In this document: positions 21,275 to 32,225 of the stretch, one piece after another
How the letters are laid out: each line of letters begins with the position of its first letter
Position numbering within the stretch: position 1 is the first letter of the stretch
The notes under the pieces: model-generated
The model's input: the letters and a program-made list of their open reading frames with translations, nothing else
Database searches by the model: none
What the model was told of the DNA's origin: nothing
Origin: Neopestalotiopsis rosae
Taxonomy: Eukaryota > Ascomycota > Sordariomycetes > Amphisphaeriales > Sporocadaceae
Assembly (NCBI GenBank): GCA_023078685.1
Contig: JALGAS010000007.1
Span: 1,178,001-1,242,000 of the forward strand
Direction: 5' to 3'
DNA: 64,000 nucleotides
Program-made: the position numbers and the translations under genes

Positions 21275-24200
21275 AGCATCAAATGAAGACGGAGACAATA
21301 TGCCACGACTTCAGCGCACTAGCCAAGACCTACAGCTCTGAAAATACATCATAAGGCCAAGAATATTCCCAGCTCACTTCTGCAGTAGTCGTCTTCTACC
21401 TTTCCGCGAGCATAAGTGATGATCCTTGGGCGACCATCTGCCCCCTTGCAATCATATTATCAGTACCCCGTTGAGTATCTCCAAGGTATGGGTCTCTCCA
21501 CGTTATCTAAGAATAGCTGCCCAAAACACCTCCAGTGTGGTCTCGTCGCTTAGGATACGACATCAATGTATCTCCACTATGAAACATGGGATGCTTGAGG
21601 GAATTACAGTCTCAATGAAGATCTCACGAACAGCCCCCACGTCTAGGATAATGATATTGCTCTGGTACCAGCTTCAGTATCTTCGTGTACCGGTTCTAGC
21701 AAGTTCAAAGGAGCCAGCCCCCTCGAATGTAGTCTGATCTTCCCCTCCCCAGAATGCAGAGAGCTGGGTCTTTGGGCCGTTGCCCTTGTGCATGTGCCTC
21801 GACATCATTCGCAGATCTCTCACCGCTCCAGTTTCTGTGATGCTACGAGGACGACCTGGGGAAAAAGTATACTCGAAGTTTCCATCTCTCCGCCAGTGGC
21901 TCCGACGCAAAATGTGGGTGGTCCAATCACCACCACTTGGGTCTCGACTCCGAGGGGTCGACTGCGGTCTATGGCGAAATGCTGACGTGAAAAATAATTC
22001 TCCGGTTCTCGGGATATTGATTGTGGATTTCTTTTTTGGGTGGTTTGAGGCCGATGAATGCGAGCAACCCTGCTCTTTTGCTCACAGTACCGAAGTTTAT
22101 GAGGAGTGTGTTGTTTTCATTTTGGCGATGTGCTTGCCAACCTCGGCAAAGACTGGACTCCCTCTCTCTGGCCGGTGTCTCAACATTCTCACATTATCTC
22201 ATGGTCGTATCAGGAAGTCGGTAGCACTCTCATAGAGTTTATTGGCTCAATATGAACGGTTGAGAACTTTTTAGTTTCTCACACATCTCTTATAGTTGCC
22301 CAGTCGGGATATAGTATTAAACACGTCCCGGCAACTAGGTAGGTTTCATGCTGAGATTTAGAGTCAAATTGAAGCATGAATAGAGAGAAAAGTTTGTTCA
22401 TGACAATATCAGATGGCCTGAATAACAGTACATTTCGATTACATCACCTCGGATGGTTCTTCCCAAAAGGCCCTGGAGAGATGAAACCGTCAAGGGGTGG
22501 ATCATCTTGTGGCTAGCTTCCCCGAATAGCTGCGATCTCGAATGGTCGAAAAGTACCGCAATGTGGGTTAAGCCAAAGTTTGTTTGTATAGATTCTACAT
22601 GAGAGATGCAACTGTATCAAGTGTGCTGGTATCTTGAAGTATCTAGAGTATAGGTGAAAAAAGGGAAGGAAATGGCGTATGTAAGCCAGGGGTGGTGGTG
22701 GTGCCTCGCAAAGACAAGAGCCAATGGGAGAGCTTGCTGGCGGGGAAGGACGGAGATATAGCCGCTGCCCGCTTGAAAAATTGAGACCAGATTGGCTCGC
22801 CGCTCAAGTCTCTCAACTCACCGCCCAGGGGGGCACCTCTTTTGATCTTTGTGGTAATTTTAACTTCCTGAGCAGGGGTTGGGTGCACAATCTTGCGTGT
22901 CTGAGGGTATTCCTGCTTTGCACCGACGAATAATCATATCCTCCCCCTCGTATCTTTATTCGGTACTCGGCAGTCTAATCCTTTTTTGAAATTTGCCTGC
23001 ATTCTTCGCCCATGGGTAAGGGTACGAGGGAGATGCGGGCAAGGGAAGTAGGGTCGCGGCGTGAAGAATGGAGAAGTTCATCTGTCTTGGAGATGTTCGC
23101 CAAGTCTCAGGATTGCCAAGTCGTAACGGCAGCAAAATATGGCTTCACTCTGGCAATTGACAGCTAGATATCTACATTGAGACCGAATGGTAGAAATTCA
23201 AGCCCTTGGCAAGGACTCACCTCTGGCCTCCAACCAATCCATGGCCACACAGCTAAAGGGCGATCACCCGTTCTCGGAAGCTCCGCGTTATTTCCAGCGA
23301 TAAGTCGTCTCGGCCGCCCTCTTTGTATGATTCGATCGCTTTTTATATCCATGCGAAAAGTCCCCCTCGAGATACGTGATCAGCCTTACCCAGCGAGTAT
23401 ATTTTCTGTGAAACTGAAGCATTGATCAACGCTATGTATTTTGCGTCCGAGGAACAGCTCTCGTGTACCATAAACATCGTAAAATGGACGTTTCATATAG
23501 TGTGTATGATCGGGAGAAAATCACCCGGCTTGGTTCCACATGTACATCAGGAGGTACGTGTCAGGTGTGCAGCTTTGTAGTACGGAGCCACTTCCTGCGC
23601 TGAGATCTCGAGGTTAGGTGGTAACCCCAGACAAATGTTTCTTGATCAGGAAAGAGAAGTGGAATCGCGCAATCGAGGCAGAATTCAGACCAAAGTAGTG
23701 ATGAACGCAGTCCGTCTAGGTCTGTTTTGTTACCATCAATGGCAGGCCATAATATCGTATGGCATACTTGCGAAATTAATAGATACAACATCCATTGATT
23801 CAGTATCCTAACCAAGAATAATTCATTCAAGTCTAGGTCTATTATTGTCTACTGTGTGTTACACCATGCGGCCACAAAAACGTGTGCAGTCGGAAAACGG
23901 TCTGTCGCCGGAACGACGAGTACGCCACAGGACCAGTGTCATTCGCTGACAAGCAGGAGAGCTCCCCTGACTCATGATACTATTCAGCGTTCCTGATCGT
24001 GTGAAGCACAGGTAATCATTACTGACGCAATAGCTTTTCGAAATTGGCGAGTTACGCTAGGGGTAGAGCCTCGACTGCCGGCGTCTTGTATTCAGGGCAG
24101 ATACACCTATAACGATTTGAAGCTGCCATGGTCGTACCTACACACGAGCCAAGGTGGAGACAGAGTAGTGGTTAGTTCTAATTCATGCGAATAGTATAGT

Positions 24201-27200
24201 CAAGCAGTTGCTGAACAACTTTGATGAAATAATGTTGGCCGGCAATGGGATACCTGGCTCATGTTCTCGTTTCTTGGCATTGGTTTTGTTTAGAACAAGA
24301 ATGTCACCCTACAGGCTATGAGTACCAATTCGGGCTTGGTGTGCGACTGTACGGCTTATACACAGATATCTTATTGATCTTGCTACGAGCAGTATACTCA
24401 TAGGCCCAAAGAGCCTGACTCGCGGGTAAGAACATGAAATTACGCATTCTTGCAGAAAGTGCAGGGGCGGCAGGGAGACTGAGAACAGACTACCCCGTGA
24501 AAGGTGGTATCTTGCCGATCGAAAATGGCCTCGAAGATTCTGCATGTTCAGATCTCAATGTTGAACTAGAGGACATGAAGCTCGCTGCTTGCGGAAAATT
24601 TCGATTATCATCGACAGACGATTCGCTCTCATGATCTTTTCTTACTATAACCTATAGGTTGCTGACATATATCCGTCACGGCGGCTACGTTACCGACTAC
24701 TAGTAAAGATGAACCCAGACATCTGGGTTTCTCTAAACCACAATAATATTCAATTGTGAATGCGCTCTCTGAATGACAAATACATCTGTAAGCAATTTAA
24801 ACTGTTTGATATAACCTTAAGCTAGACCTCCGTCACAAGAAACGCCTAGCCGCGAGAAATTCTGCGTGGGCAACAAAGTGTCTTGACGTCACAAGCATTA
24901 TGGACTGCATCTGAATAGACCAGGAGCCGCGCTCTCCCCAAGGACAACGCATTAGTTTCTGGGCTAGATAGGCAAGTATATTGTCACGCACTGGACTGCT
25001 GGTGGTGAAGATGCTAGCGCGGCGTCACACACGTCACTCACTGCAGCGCTACTTTGTTTCCCTACGAAGCTATCTTTGAATACCGAAGGACATATGCATA
25101 AGCGTCTATCTGCCCTAGCTAGTGTCTACTGCTACCGTTCATTGGAGATTGCAATCTCTATACAGCATCCGCCAGGTCTCGAATGAACTGGGGAAAGTGT
25201 TGGAGTAGTAGCACTCGACGAGACAGAAGATGAGTGGACCTAAACAGAGGACGGAAATACAGCGTATCTGCGTTCTGTACTGTTCCTTTTCTTACCTCCA
25301 GATCCAAATTGCAGCGTAAGCTTGGAGGTCTAGGAGCTTTCTTGTTGGAACTTTTAGAGCTCGGCAGCTATCCGAAGACCCGCCTCGCCGCGATCGTCCG
25401 GAGCAAGGGTTCTCTTTCACTATGCGGCATCAGCGAGCGCACACAGTTCGGCTGGGCCTGTTTTGTCCTGTCAGACGCGAATAAGCTTTTCCCGACGGGA
25501 CATATGGCGAGTTCAATCAGAGAGCGTGGAGCAATACCGGAGCCACCATGACCAGAATAGGTGACACTATGGTAGATGAATAATATAGATCCAATACCTT
25601 GGGATACTTGCTACAGGCACATGTTTGTTTGAAGCTGCAAAAGAGAGCTTCAGTCTCTGTGGAGGGGTTGGGAGAGGGGCCCCCGTCACGACCTTGCTAC
25701 CGGCTCGTGCCGTAGTAGGGGCAAAGGGAAAGCTTCGTGCCAGATAGCTCGGAAGGGGACAAAGATATTTGGTTCTAGCATATTGCAGCGTCTCTCTAGC
25801 CCGGTGACAAGGCCCTTATCCTTGGGCCTCTGGTTACAAGGCAAATAAGTGGCAGCCTTAAAATCTCACACTCCATCTTACAGTGTAGTGGTTCGAAAGT
25901 CTGCATGGCAAGTGCCCTGTAAGATTGGCGCAAGCGTGGGGCTTCCTATGCCATGCCCTATAACCTCGATCATCATTGGAGGTCACGTACTAACTTAGAG
26001 CCCTATTGGGTTGGCTGGCGCAATTCTAATATTCTAATATTCCAGCGATTAGGAGATCACTCGGGTTGTTCAAGTGTACAGTCGAACTCTTTGGTAACTG
26101 CCCGCATAGATTACTACTCCTGCGGCATACCACATAGCTAGCGACCAGACTTTTTGCCCCGGATTCGAGCTAGGTTACAGGTAACCTACAGGTAACCGTT
26201 GTCCGTATCCAGTGATTCGGATCGACTTTGGGAAATGATCTGCTCAGATCTGTGCATTCCATGCCGCACAATACTCTGCACAGCTCTTAAATAAACGCAA
26301 TACTCTGCATTAAAGTACACAATTCAGTTACCAGTCATTCGACTAGCCGCCTCGATTTGCCTCAACTAGACGACGCATATTATTATTAGATATGATGATC
26401 ACGTTGAAGCGGTAATCCGAAAGAAGATAGCCGTCGTTGATACTAAGGCACGTTTCAATCAAACTCGAGTCTCATTGGAAATAAAGCGCACTCACTGCGG
26501 ATTTCCATTGATGTACTGCAATTCTACAGTGTTTTATACATGTTTTTGAGGTATGTAAGGGTGCTGCGAATCTTGATGCTAGAAGCGGGCAGTCCGCTAA
26601 GCGATATATTGGCTGGATAGCCACGTCGGGCTGCAGGATGCTGTCAGAAAATAGCCAAGTATTCGTGAACGCATTCTGTAATACCATACTCTGTAGAAAT
26701 GTGTGCGGAAACAGGCGCCTCTATCCCGAACGCGTGGTTCCGGCTGACGAATATCAATGAGTCTAACCTCATTGGATCTTGCCGAAATCCCCAGCACGTA
26801 TTTTTGGTCCTCCATGCCTGGTCACGTCCCCGAGTTCCGACTATAGTATTATAATGGCGGGTACTATACGCATCTCTTTACATGGGTATGACTCTGTGCT
26901 GCACCTGGGGTCGCCATTTGTTAGTTGATCGCACCCTTTTTCCTGTACACGATCATTGATCAATATGAGTACTTCAATAAGAGTTCTTGAAACAAGAGAA
27001 AGTGCATATCTGATCGACGTAGAAACAGACTACGGCTGACGGTGCATCTTTTCAACGGCGAGCCGCCATGCCGCGCCTTACTGCCTTGGCACTTTTCACC
27101 TCTTTCACCTCGTACAGCATTTCGGCAGCAACGTTTGATGACAGTTTGCCGGCCAATCGGCCCCGAGAAAGGCGAGGTTACCCTGCATAGCGAACCAGAA

Positions 27201-27730
27201 CCCATCCCCTGGAAAGGCCAAGGGCGGCGGACCAGAACAGCCTGGTCTCCACGCCAAAACGTTCGCATACTGATGCAAAGCTACCGAGCGAGGCCCTGGG
27301 GTCAGGCCGAGCGGTAGGACGGTAGAGGCAAGGGCCCGTAAGGCAGAGAGGCAAGTAGGAAGGTAAATAAGCTACCATGGTACCTCTCGATACTTTTGAC
27401 AGACCCTATGCAAGTTTAGAGGTTCGCTCAACGCCATGCTCCTTCAAGCCAAGAGTCCCACCACAGCAGGGGTCTTTTACCAGCAGTGCCGCATCAAGGC
27501 CGTTCATTTGGGATATCGGAGGGCCTTGAACAGATATAACTTTGAGGCTGCCGCCTCGCATCGGGCGGATATTTTCTTTTCATAATCATCAAATCTTTAA
27601 CAGTTGCTACCATTTCAAAGATATTGAACCAATACACCGTTGCGTCTGTACGCAGCAGCACATCACTCATGATCCGTAGTGGTTCCGCTCAATAACACTT
27701 GCCAATACTATCGCTTGATTGAATACACAA
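21275..27730. other. Large gene-poor stretch
   Basis: About 6.5 kb with no recognisable gene on either strand. The open frames are short and unlike known proteins. One 40-codon frame at 27068-27190 begins with a hydrophobic, signal-like segment (MPRLTALALFTSFTSYSISA) and a good start context, but is too short to call. I saw no terminal repeats, transposase motif or reverse-transcriptase motif, so a decayed element is possible but not shown. Confidence 0.5.
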
Positions 27731-28439
27731 ATGGGAAGCCTCATCATGGATAAATTCGACTTCCCGCTACCACCAAACTCATTTCCGTCGCTGTACCAAG
27801 ATCCAGAATCACCACGAGAGCCATCAACACCCACAAGTCCAATGGAATCAGTGGTACGAAGGATTTCTTATACTTCGACAACTATCTGAGGTGTGCAAAC
27901 TGACAGGCCCCGATAGTACATATCATACCCGGGTATAGACCCTTCATTTGATCATGGCGACGTTTCCGCAGAGTCTACCCCATCAGAGTCATCACAAGGA
28001 ACTACACAAAAGCCAAAGCGGAAACGAGAGAACAGATATAAAAACGCACCTCCCTCGGTGTTATCTGTGAGCATTCGCCCCTTCAATCCCAAAGCAGTCT
28101 CATCGACCACTCATTCTAACATGAACACTCTAGCGTCGGAGGGCTCAGAATCGCGCTTCACAAAGAGCGTATAGAGAGCGGAAAGACCAGCGCATCAAGG
28201 ACCTTGAAGACCTGTTAAATGAGGCACAGCAAAGAAACGACGTGCTGAGCCAGGCCTACGCGGGTCTACAGGCGGACTTCATCAAACTTAAGAGCGAGCA
28301 AGACCTCGCCGCAGCAGTTCAGTACCAGCAGCTCGGCATTACCTTCGATCCCACTATGAGCGGACCGTCCACAAACCAGGTAGACGGATTTGACTCGGAG
28401 CTCTACCTGTGCGAAGGTCCAACAATGTACAATATTTAA
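27731..28439 (+). CDS. bZIP transcription factor, Yap/AP-1-like (192 aa, 3 exons)
   Basis: Exons are 27731-27853, 27917-28066 and 28134-28439, with introns of 63 and 67 nt. The acceptor at 27916 is preferred to the nearer AG at 27906 because only it gives an open frame. The second junction falls exactly before the basic region RRRAQNRASQRAYRERK, which contains the fungal Yap/Pap1 DNA-contact pattern N-R-A-x-Q-R-A-Y-R-x-R. A leucine-zipper helix follows (LEDLLNEAQQRNDVLSQAY...). Upstream is a short Ser/Pro-rich and then Lys/Arg-rich segment (KPKRKRENR) likely to act as an NLS. No Yap1-type Cys-rich redox domain is present, so oxidative regulation as in Yap1 is not supported. It acts as a nuclear dimer; targets are unknown. 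It stands alone, with gene-free DNA on both sides. Confidence 0.9.
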
Positions 28440-30597
28440 ATGATTCATGACTATACCAAGATGCACAAAACAACTCATCGCGGATGACAGACCCAGCCAA
28501 TATAGCTGGAGAGGGAAGAATATGGAATTACACTAATATGGAGTACTTGGTTGGAGTTGCGCGTTGTGGTTCAGCGGATACGCAAAGACGGCATGCGATA
28601 CAGGTACATATGGGACCACCAAATGTTATCGATCAGTGCCGTATAATACCCAGATCAATGAAAACTATACATATTCACCATAACGAGTCATTGAAACTGC
28701 TCTCTGCCTGTGTTCGGGCAATACCTATGAGAGGAATGCGAAGAATGCAATGTCCCTCGAAATCCTGATTTCGCAAACACATGCGAAGAGCACCCAGAGA
28801 CCGAGACTAACGATGCAGCCCATCGCCAAGGTGATGGGCCACTACTGAATAGTCAAACCTAACTCTACCTTGTCCTTGGGACGGTCGTTGGAGCACATCT
28901 GAACCTTGAGATCCCTTCACTGCTCTCTCTTCCCATGACTGGTGGCCGGACCTGATCATTGATCTTTCTAAGATATGCACACGGACAAAACCGTCGGCCA
29001 ACCCGAACATATAGGGCCATTGACGTCTTCATTCACGAATTGACAAGAAGGCTGGTTCGATATTTCCCCAATATGATCGCTTCATATTGGACAGCTGTTA
29101 AATACTGTGCCGTAACTTGAACGTCCTGCAGTCTCATTGCTCAAGTCGGGACTACCTAGTTCTAAGCCTGTGTATCTACTCTTAGCAGCGTCCAAGAGGT
29201 CTAAACATTCGCTGCGATTGGGATACATGCGACTCTGTTTCTTGACTAGACCTATGAAAACCTCCAATACCCGAGCGGAATCCCACCGGTCACTTTCTTA
29301 TCGTGAGTCGTTTGTTGTCGGCGCGGGGAACGGCGTATCAAACCTTGTCCGCCCAGTAGGGCAGCTGTCGCCTGCTCATCTTCTTATTTGATTTGTTCCT
29401 AGTAGCTAAGTGAAGTCCAACGGATACCCAAGGCTGCAGGCGACCGTCTCCCGGAAGCGACGCCGCCAACACGTCAATCCGCGTCTAAACTTCCGCGATC
29501 CTGCCCGTTCAAACTCTACCTGTACCTACATGTCTGGAAGGGTCCATTGTATGCGCCCCCCGCCGTTGTTCTTCCTCCACAAAGCCACAAGACCGGCATT
29601 GAAGCCTTCGCACTCGCTTGGGATGTTCCGTCGAGACCCCACGACCAACGCCACGCCAGAACTAGAGAGCTGCTTTATTTTCCTCCTATGCTTGTCCAAA
29701 GACCCTACTTGGGGCTGATGGCTAAGACGATCTCGGCCGAGCGCACGCGGATAGGGACGATGGCGTGACTCCCCAGAGCTCTGCGTGTAGCAAAAGGATG
29801 CAGAGAAGAGAAATTACTGGCGCCGACGTTGCCTAACCTAGGCGAAATATCTACCACCGGCACAGCGCGTGAGTGGTGAGTGCGGAAGATACCGACGCGA
29901 CTCTGGACGCGAAACTTGACATCATAGAACCAGAATAGGGACCCTCATCGCGATCCAGCTTACCAGCAAGGCCTACCAGATTATATTAGCCACCAGACTC
30001 ACAGAATGCACAAGCTCCAGTATCAGGGGGAAATGAATACAGTAGATGAGAAGAAGGCGCGGAATGAACCGCATAGACCGCATGCGCGCGTTTGCCTCCT
30101 TACGAAGCCATATTCACAGTCCGGGCATACTCGGCGTTTAGGCATGCAAAAGCCGTGACGGCCTCTGTCGGATGAAGTTTGAAATAACAGGCACCAGACC
30201 GTTGGGTCTAGATGTATTTCAAGCCCGAGTCCAAGGGACGTCGATCTAACAAGCGGTCCCGCAAGTGCCCGGACTACATGGCCATTTTTTGATCCATCAA
30301 CTGAGCCAGTCTTGCCTTCCAGGGCTGAAGCCGTTCATGACTTGTCCGGCAGATGTATGCAGCTACTTTCCGATCGCTCCCGCAGATTAGATAATCTCAA
30401 CTTCGCCTTACGCTCCAGCGCACGCAGTATTGCCACATTCTATAGTGCTTCTTCCTTTGATATCGGCCTATTGGCTAAAGTTGGCTTGAGACCGGGACGG
30501 CTCCAGGTTACTAATCTTCCAAACCATACTGTTCCGGCTGCGAACAGGTTTTTATCTGATCGCTATTGTTCCTTGCCGACTAATAATAGCAAAAGTG
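28440..30597. other. Gene-free stretch between convergent genes
   Basis: About 2.2 kb between the ends of the bZIP gene (plus) and the orphan gene (minus). This is long for a convergent gap, where only terminators are needed. No coding, RNA or transposon feature was recognised. Confidence 0.5.
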
Positions 30598-31386
30598 TCA
30601 AAGTGAAGTGGCAACTGTCCTCGGATACTTGACCAGAAGCCCAACTTCCCCCGAATTCTGCCTTCCCCAGGCATTCAGAGAAGTAACACCCTGGTAATCT
30701 TCAATGCTTTGGTAGTACGTCACAGTCCATCCCGCCTGAACGTCGCGCAAGATTTCGCACTTCTCATCCATGGTTTTGGCGAGGGATAACTTGGCCCCGT
30801 ATAGAGGTAGATACGATATTGGCTTGCGCAGTAGGTGTCGACCCCGGATGTCATATTCGGCCACCCAACAGCCACCTTTGGCCCCGCTGGGCCAGCCAAC
30901 ACGGACCCAGCACCGCTCTGCCGGAGTGGGAGCCGGCTCCGTCATCGAGGCATCGGGTACACTGCGCCAGCCGATCAGGTCGCAGATTGTTTCCATCCAC
31001 GTGAGATTGTGTCTGAAGCCATCACCAGCGACCGCGAGCGCGGCCTCTTCGCGGGCAAGCGTGGCGGTCACGTAGCTGTAACGCTCAAGGCTGTCAAACC
31101 AGTGCGCGCCAAGCCGCAGTAGCTGCTGACAGAATTGATCTTCGGCCTCTTGGTCCTCGTTGCGGAGCGGCGGTGGTCGCACCGGGTCCAGTCCCAAAAA
31201 CGTGAAGTCCGGCGCCGTCACCTGCTGGAGTACAATCAGCCCGCCTCGCGACGGCCAAGCCCAGAGCGAGACTTTTTCGTCGTGGTAGACGGTACGCCAA
31301 GTGTCTGTTTTGCTTAGAGTACGGCCAGATCGACCCAAGTGTCGGTGCCTGTAATTCCCTCGTAAATGTTCTGGTGTCTGTACCAT
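30598..31386 (-). CDS. Uncharacterised protein (262 aa, single exon)
   Basis: A clean 262-codon frame with balanced, coding-like composition, rich in Trp and Arg. No signal peptide, membrane segment, zinc motif or repeat is visible. Recognisable segments include WRTVYHDEKVSLWAWPSRGG near the start, a helical middle (QLLRLGAHWFDSLERY), a Pro-rich linker and a C-terminal GWTVTYYQSIEDYQGVTSL. It resembles no family I can name. It lies about 840 bp downstream of the NACHT protein gene on the same strand, in a region with other accessory genes. It is probably real because of its length and composition; no function is proposed. Confidence 0.65.
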   Translation of the reverse strand: MVQTPEHLRGNYRHRHLGRSGRTLSKTDTWRTVYHDEKVSLWAWPSRGGLIVLQQVTAPDFTFLGLDPVRPPPLRNEDQEAEDQFCQQLLRLGAHWFDSLERYSYVTATLAREEAALAVAGDGFRHNLTWMETICDLIGWRSVPDASMTEPAPTPAERCWVRVGWPSGAKGGCWVAEYDIRGRHLLRKPISYLPLYGAKLSLAKTMDEKCEILRDVQAGWTVTYYQSIEDYQGVTSLNAWGRQNSGEVGLLVKYPRTVATSL

Positions 31387-32225
31387 GATGAGGTGGTTCG
31401 TAGGTACCAGAAATCAGCAGTGCAGCCGCTATCCGCCGAAGAAGGCGGGTTTCAAACAGGTATGTAAGTCTGTAAGGATTTAAGCAATGTATGAGTGGGG
31501 TGATACTCTGCTATATAACATGAGATCCCCAATGATACTCTGCAAATGTGGCGCAGCTTCGTAACTAACACGTTATGCTACCCGTCTCACCGAAGAAACA
31601 CGCAAATCTCGATCGGAGCAATTTATTTCTTTTCTTGCTTGCCTGACAATTTAGAGTATGCCATCTAGCAATCTTACCAGATGTACGGTTTGGAGCTATT
31701 ACGACAGAGTCGTGTTATTATGAAAGCTTTGCAAACTTACAGCTGCCACACAGTCCATGTGATGGAAAAACATGAATGCACTTGCCATGTCACCTGTATA
31801 AATTGCATCACTTGCAAGTAATCGAGGCCTTTCAATAGACTTCAGCGAGAGCGTTACAGTAGACAGTGACAAGGAAGATACTGCGGAGATCTGCCAAGAC
31901 CAGAAAGCTGTCTCGGAGGATTCGCTGGTTGATCTTCCTCCTTACTTAGATAGCTGGCAGAAGGTTCTCATCACATCTGTAATTCATTGTGGGAAATATC
32001 TTCTTCTTCTTCTTCTTCTTCTTCTTCTCTTATCCACCAGTGGCTATGAATAACCGTATTACATGGGCTGTCGAAGTGAAACTGACCGTACGCCTGCCCA
32101 GGTCCGCGCCAATGTTGTCGATTTCTTCAGTACCATATCTTTCCTCCCGCCACGTTCAGGGGTTCTATTCCCGTGGTCCTAGCCCGGTGATTGCCAGAGA
32201 TTGCCTCATAGATTGTTCAGTGGCT
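31387..32225. other. Intergenic stretch with a microsatellite
   Basis: Upstream region of the 262-aa orphan and 3' flank of the NACHT gene. It holds a TTC microsatellite at 32000-32029. No gene was recognised; a 40-codon minus-strand frame at about 32030-32160 is discussed under rejected items. Confidence 0.5.
32000..32029. repeat. TTC trinucleotide microsatellite
   Basis: About nine uninterrupted TTC units, about 200 bp beyond the stop codon of the NACHT gene. Such runs are length-variable between strains. It is polypyrimidine on the plus strand and GAA-repeat on the transcribed sense of the neighbouring minus-strand genes. Confidence 0.95.

Noticed and set aside
27068..27190. 40-codon plus-strand frame with a signal-peptide-like beginning
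   Set aside because: It is too short, has no cysteines in the mature part and no continuing exon; chance cannot be excluded.
21275..27730. A decayed transposon filling the gene-poor stretch
   Set aside because: No transposase or reverse-transcriptase motif, terminal repeat or target-site duplication was seen; a base-composition test for repeat-induced mutation was not possible by eye.
28560..28610. tRNA-like fragment (GTGGTTCAGCGGATACG)
   Set aside because: No matching acceptor stem, B box or anticodon arm could be drawn.
32030..32162. 40-codon minus-strand frame after the NACHT gene stop (contains TEEIDNIGADLGRR)
   Set aside because: I looked for it as a missing terminal exon of the NACHT gene, but found no good donor and no frame-compatible join.
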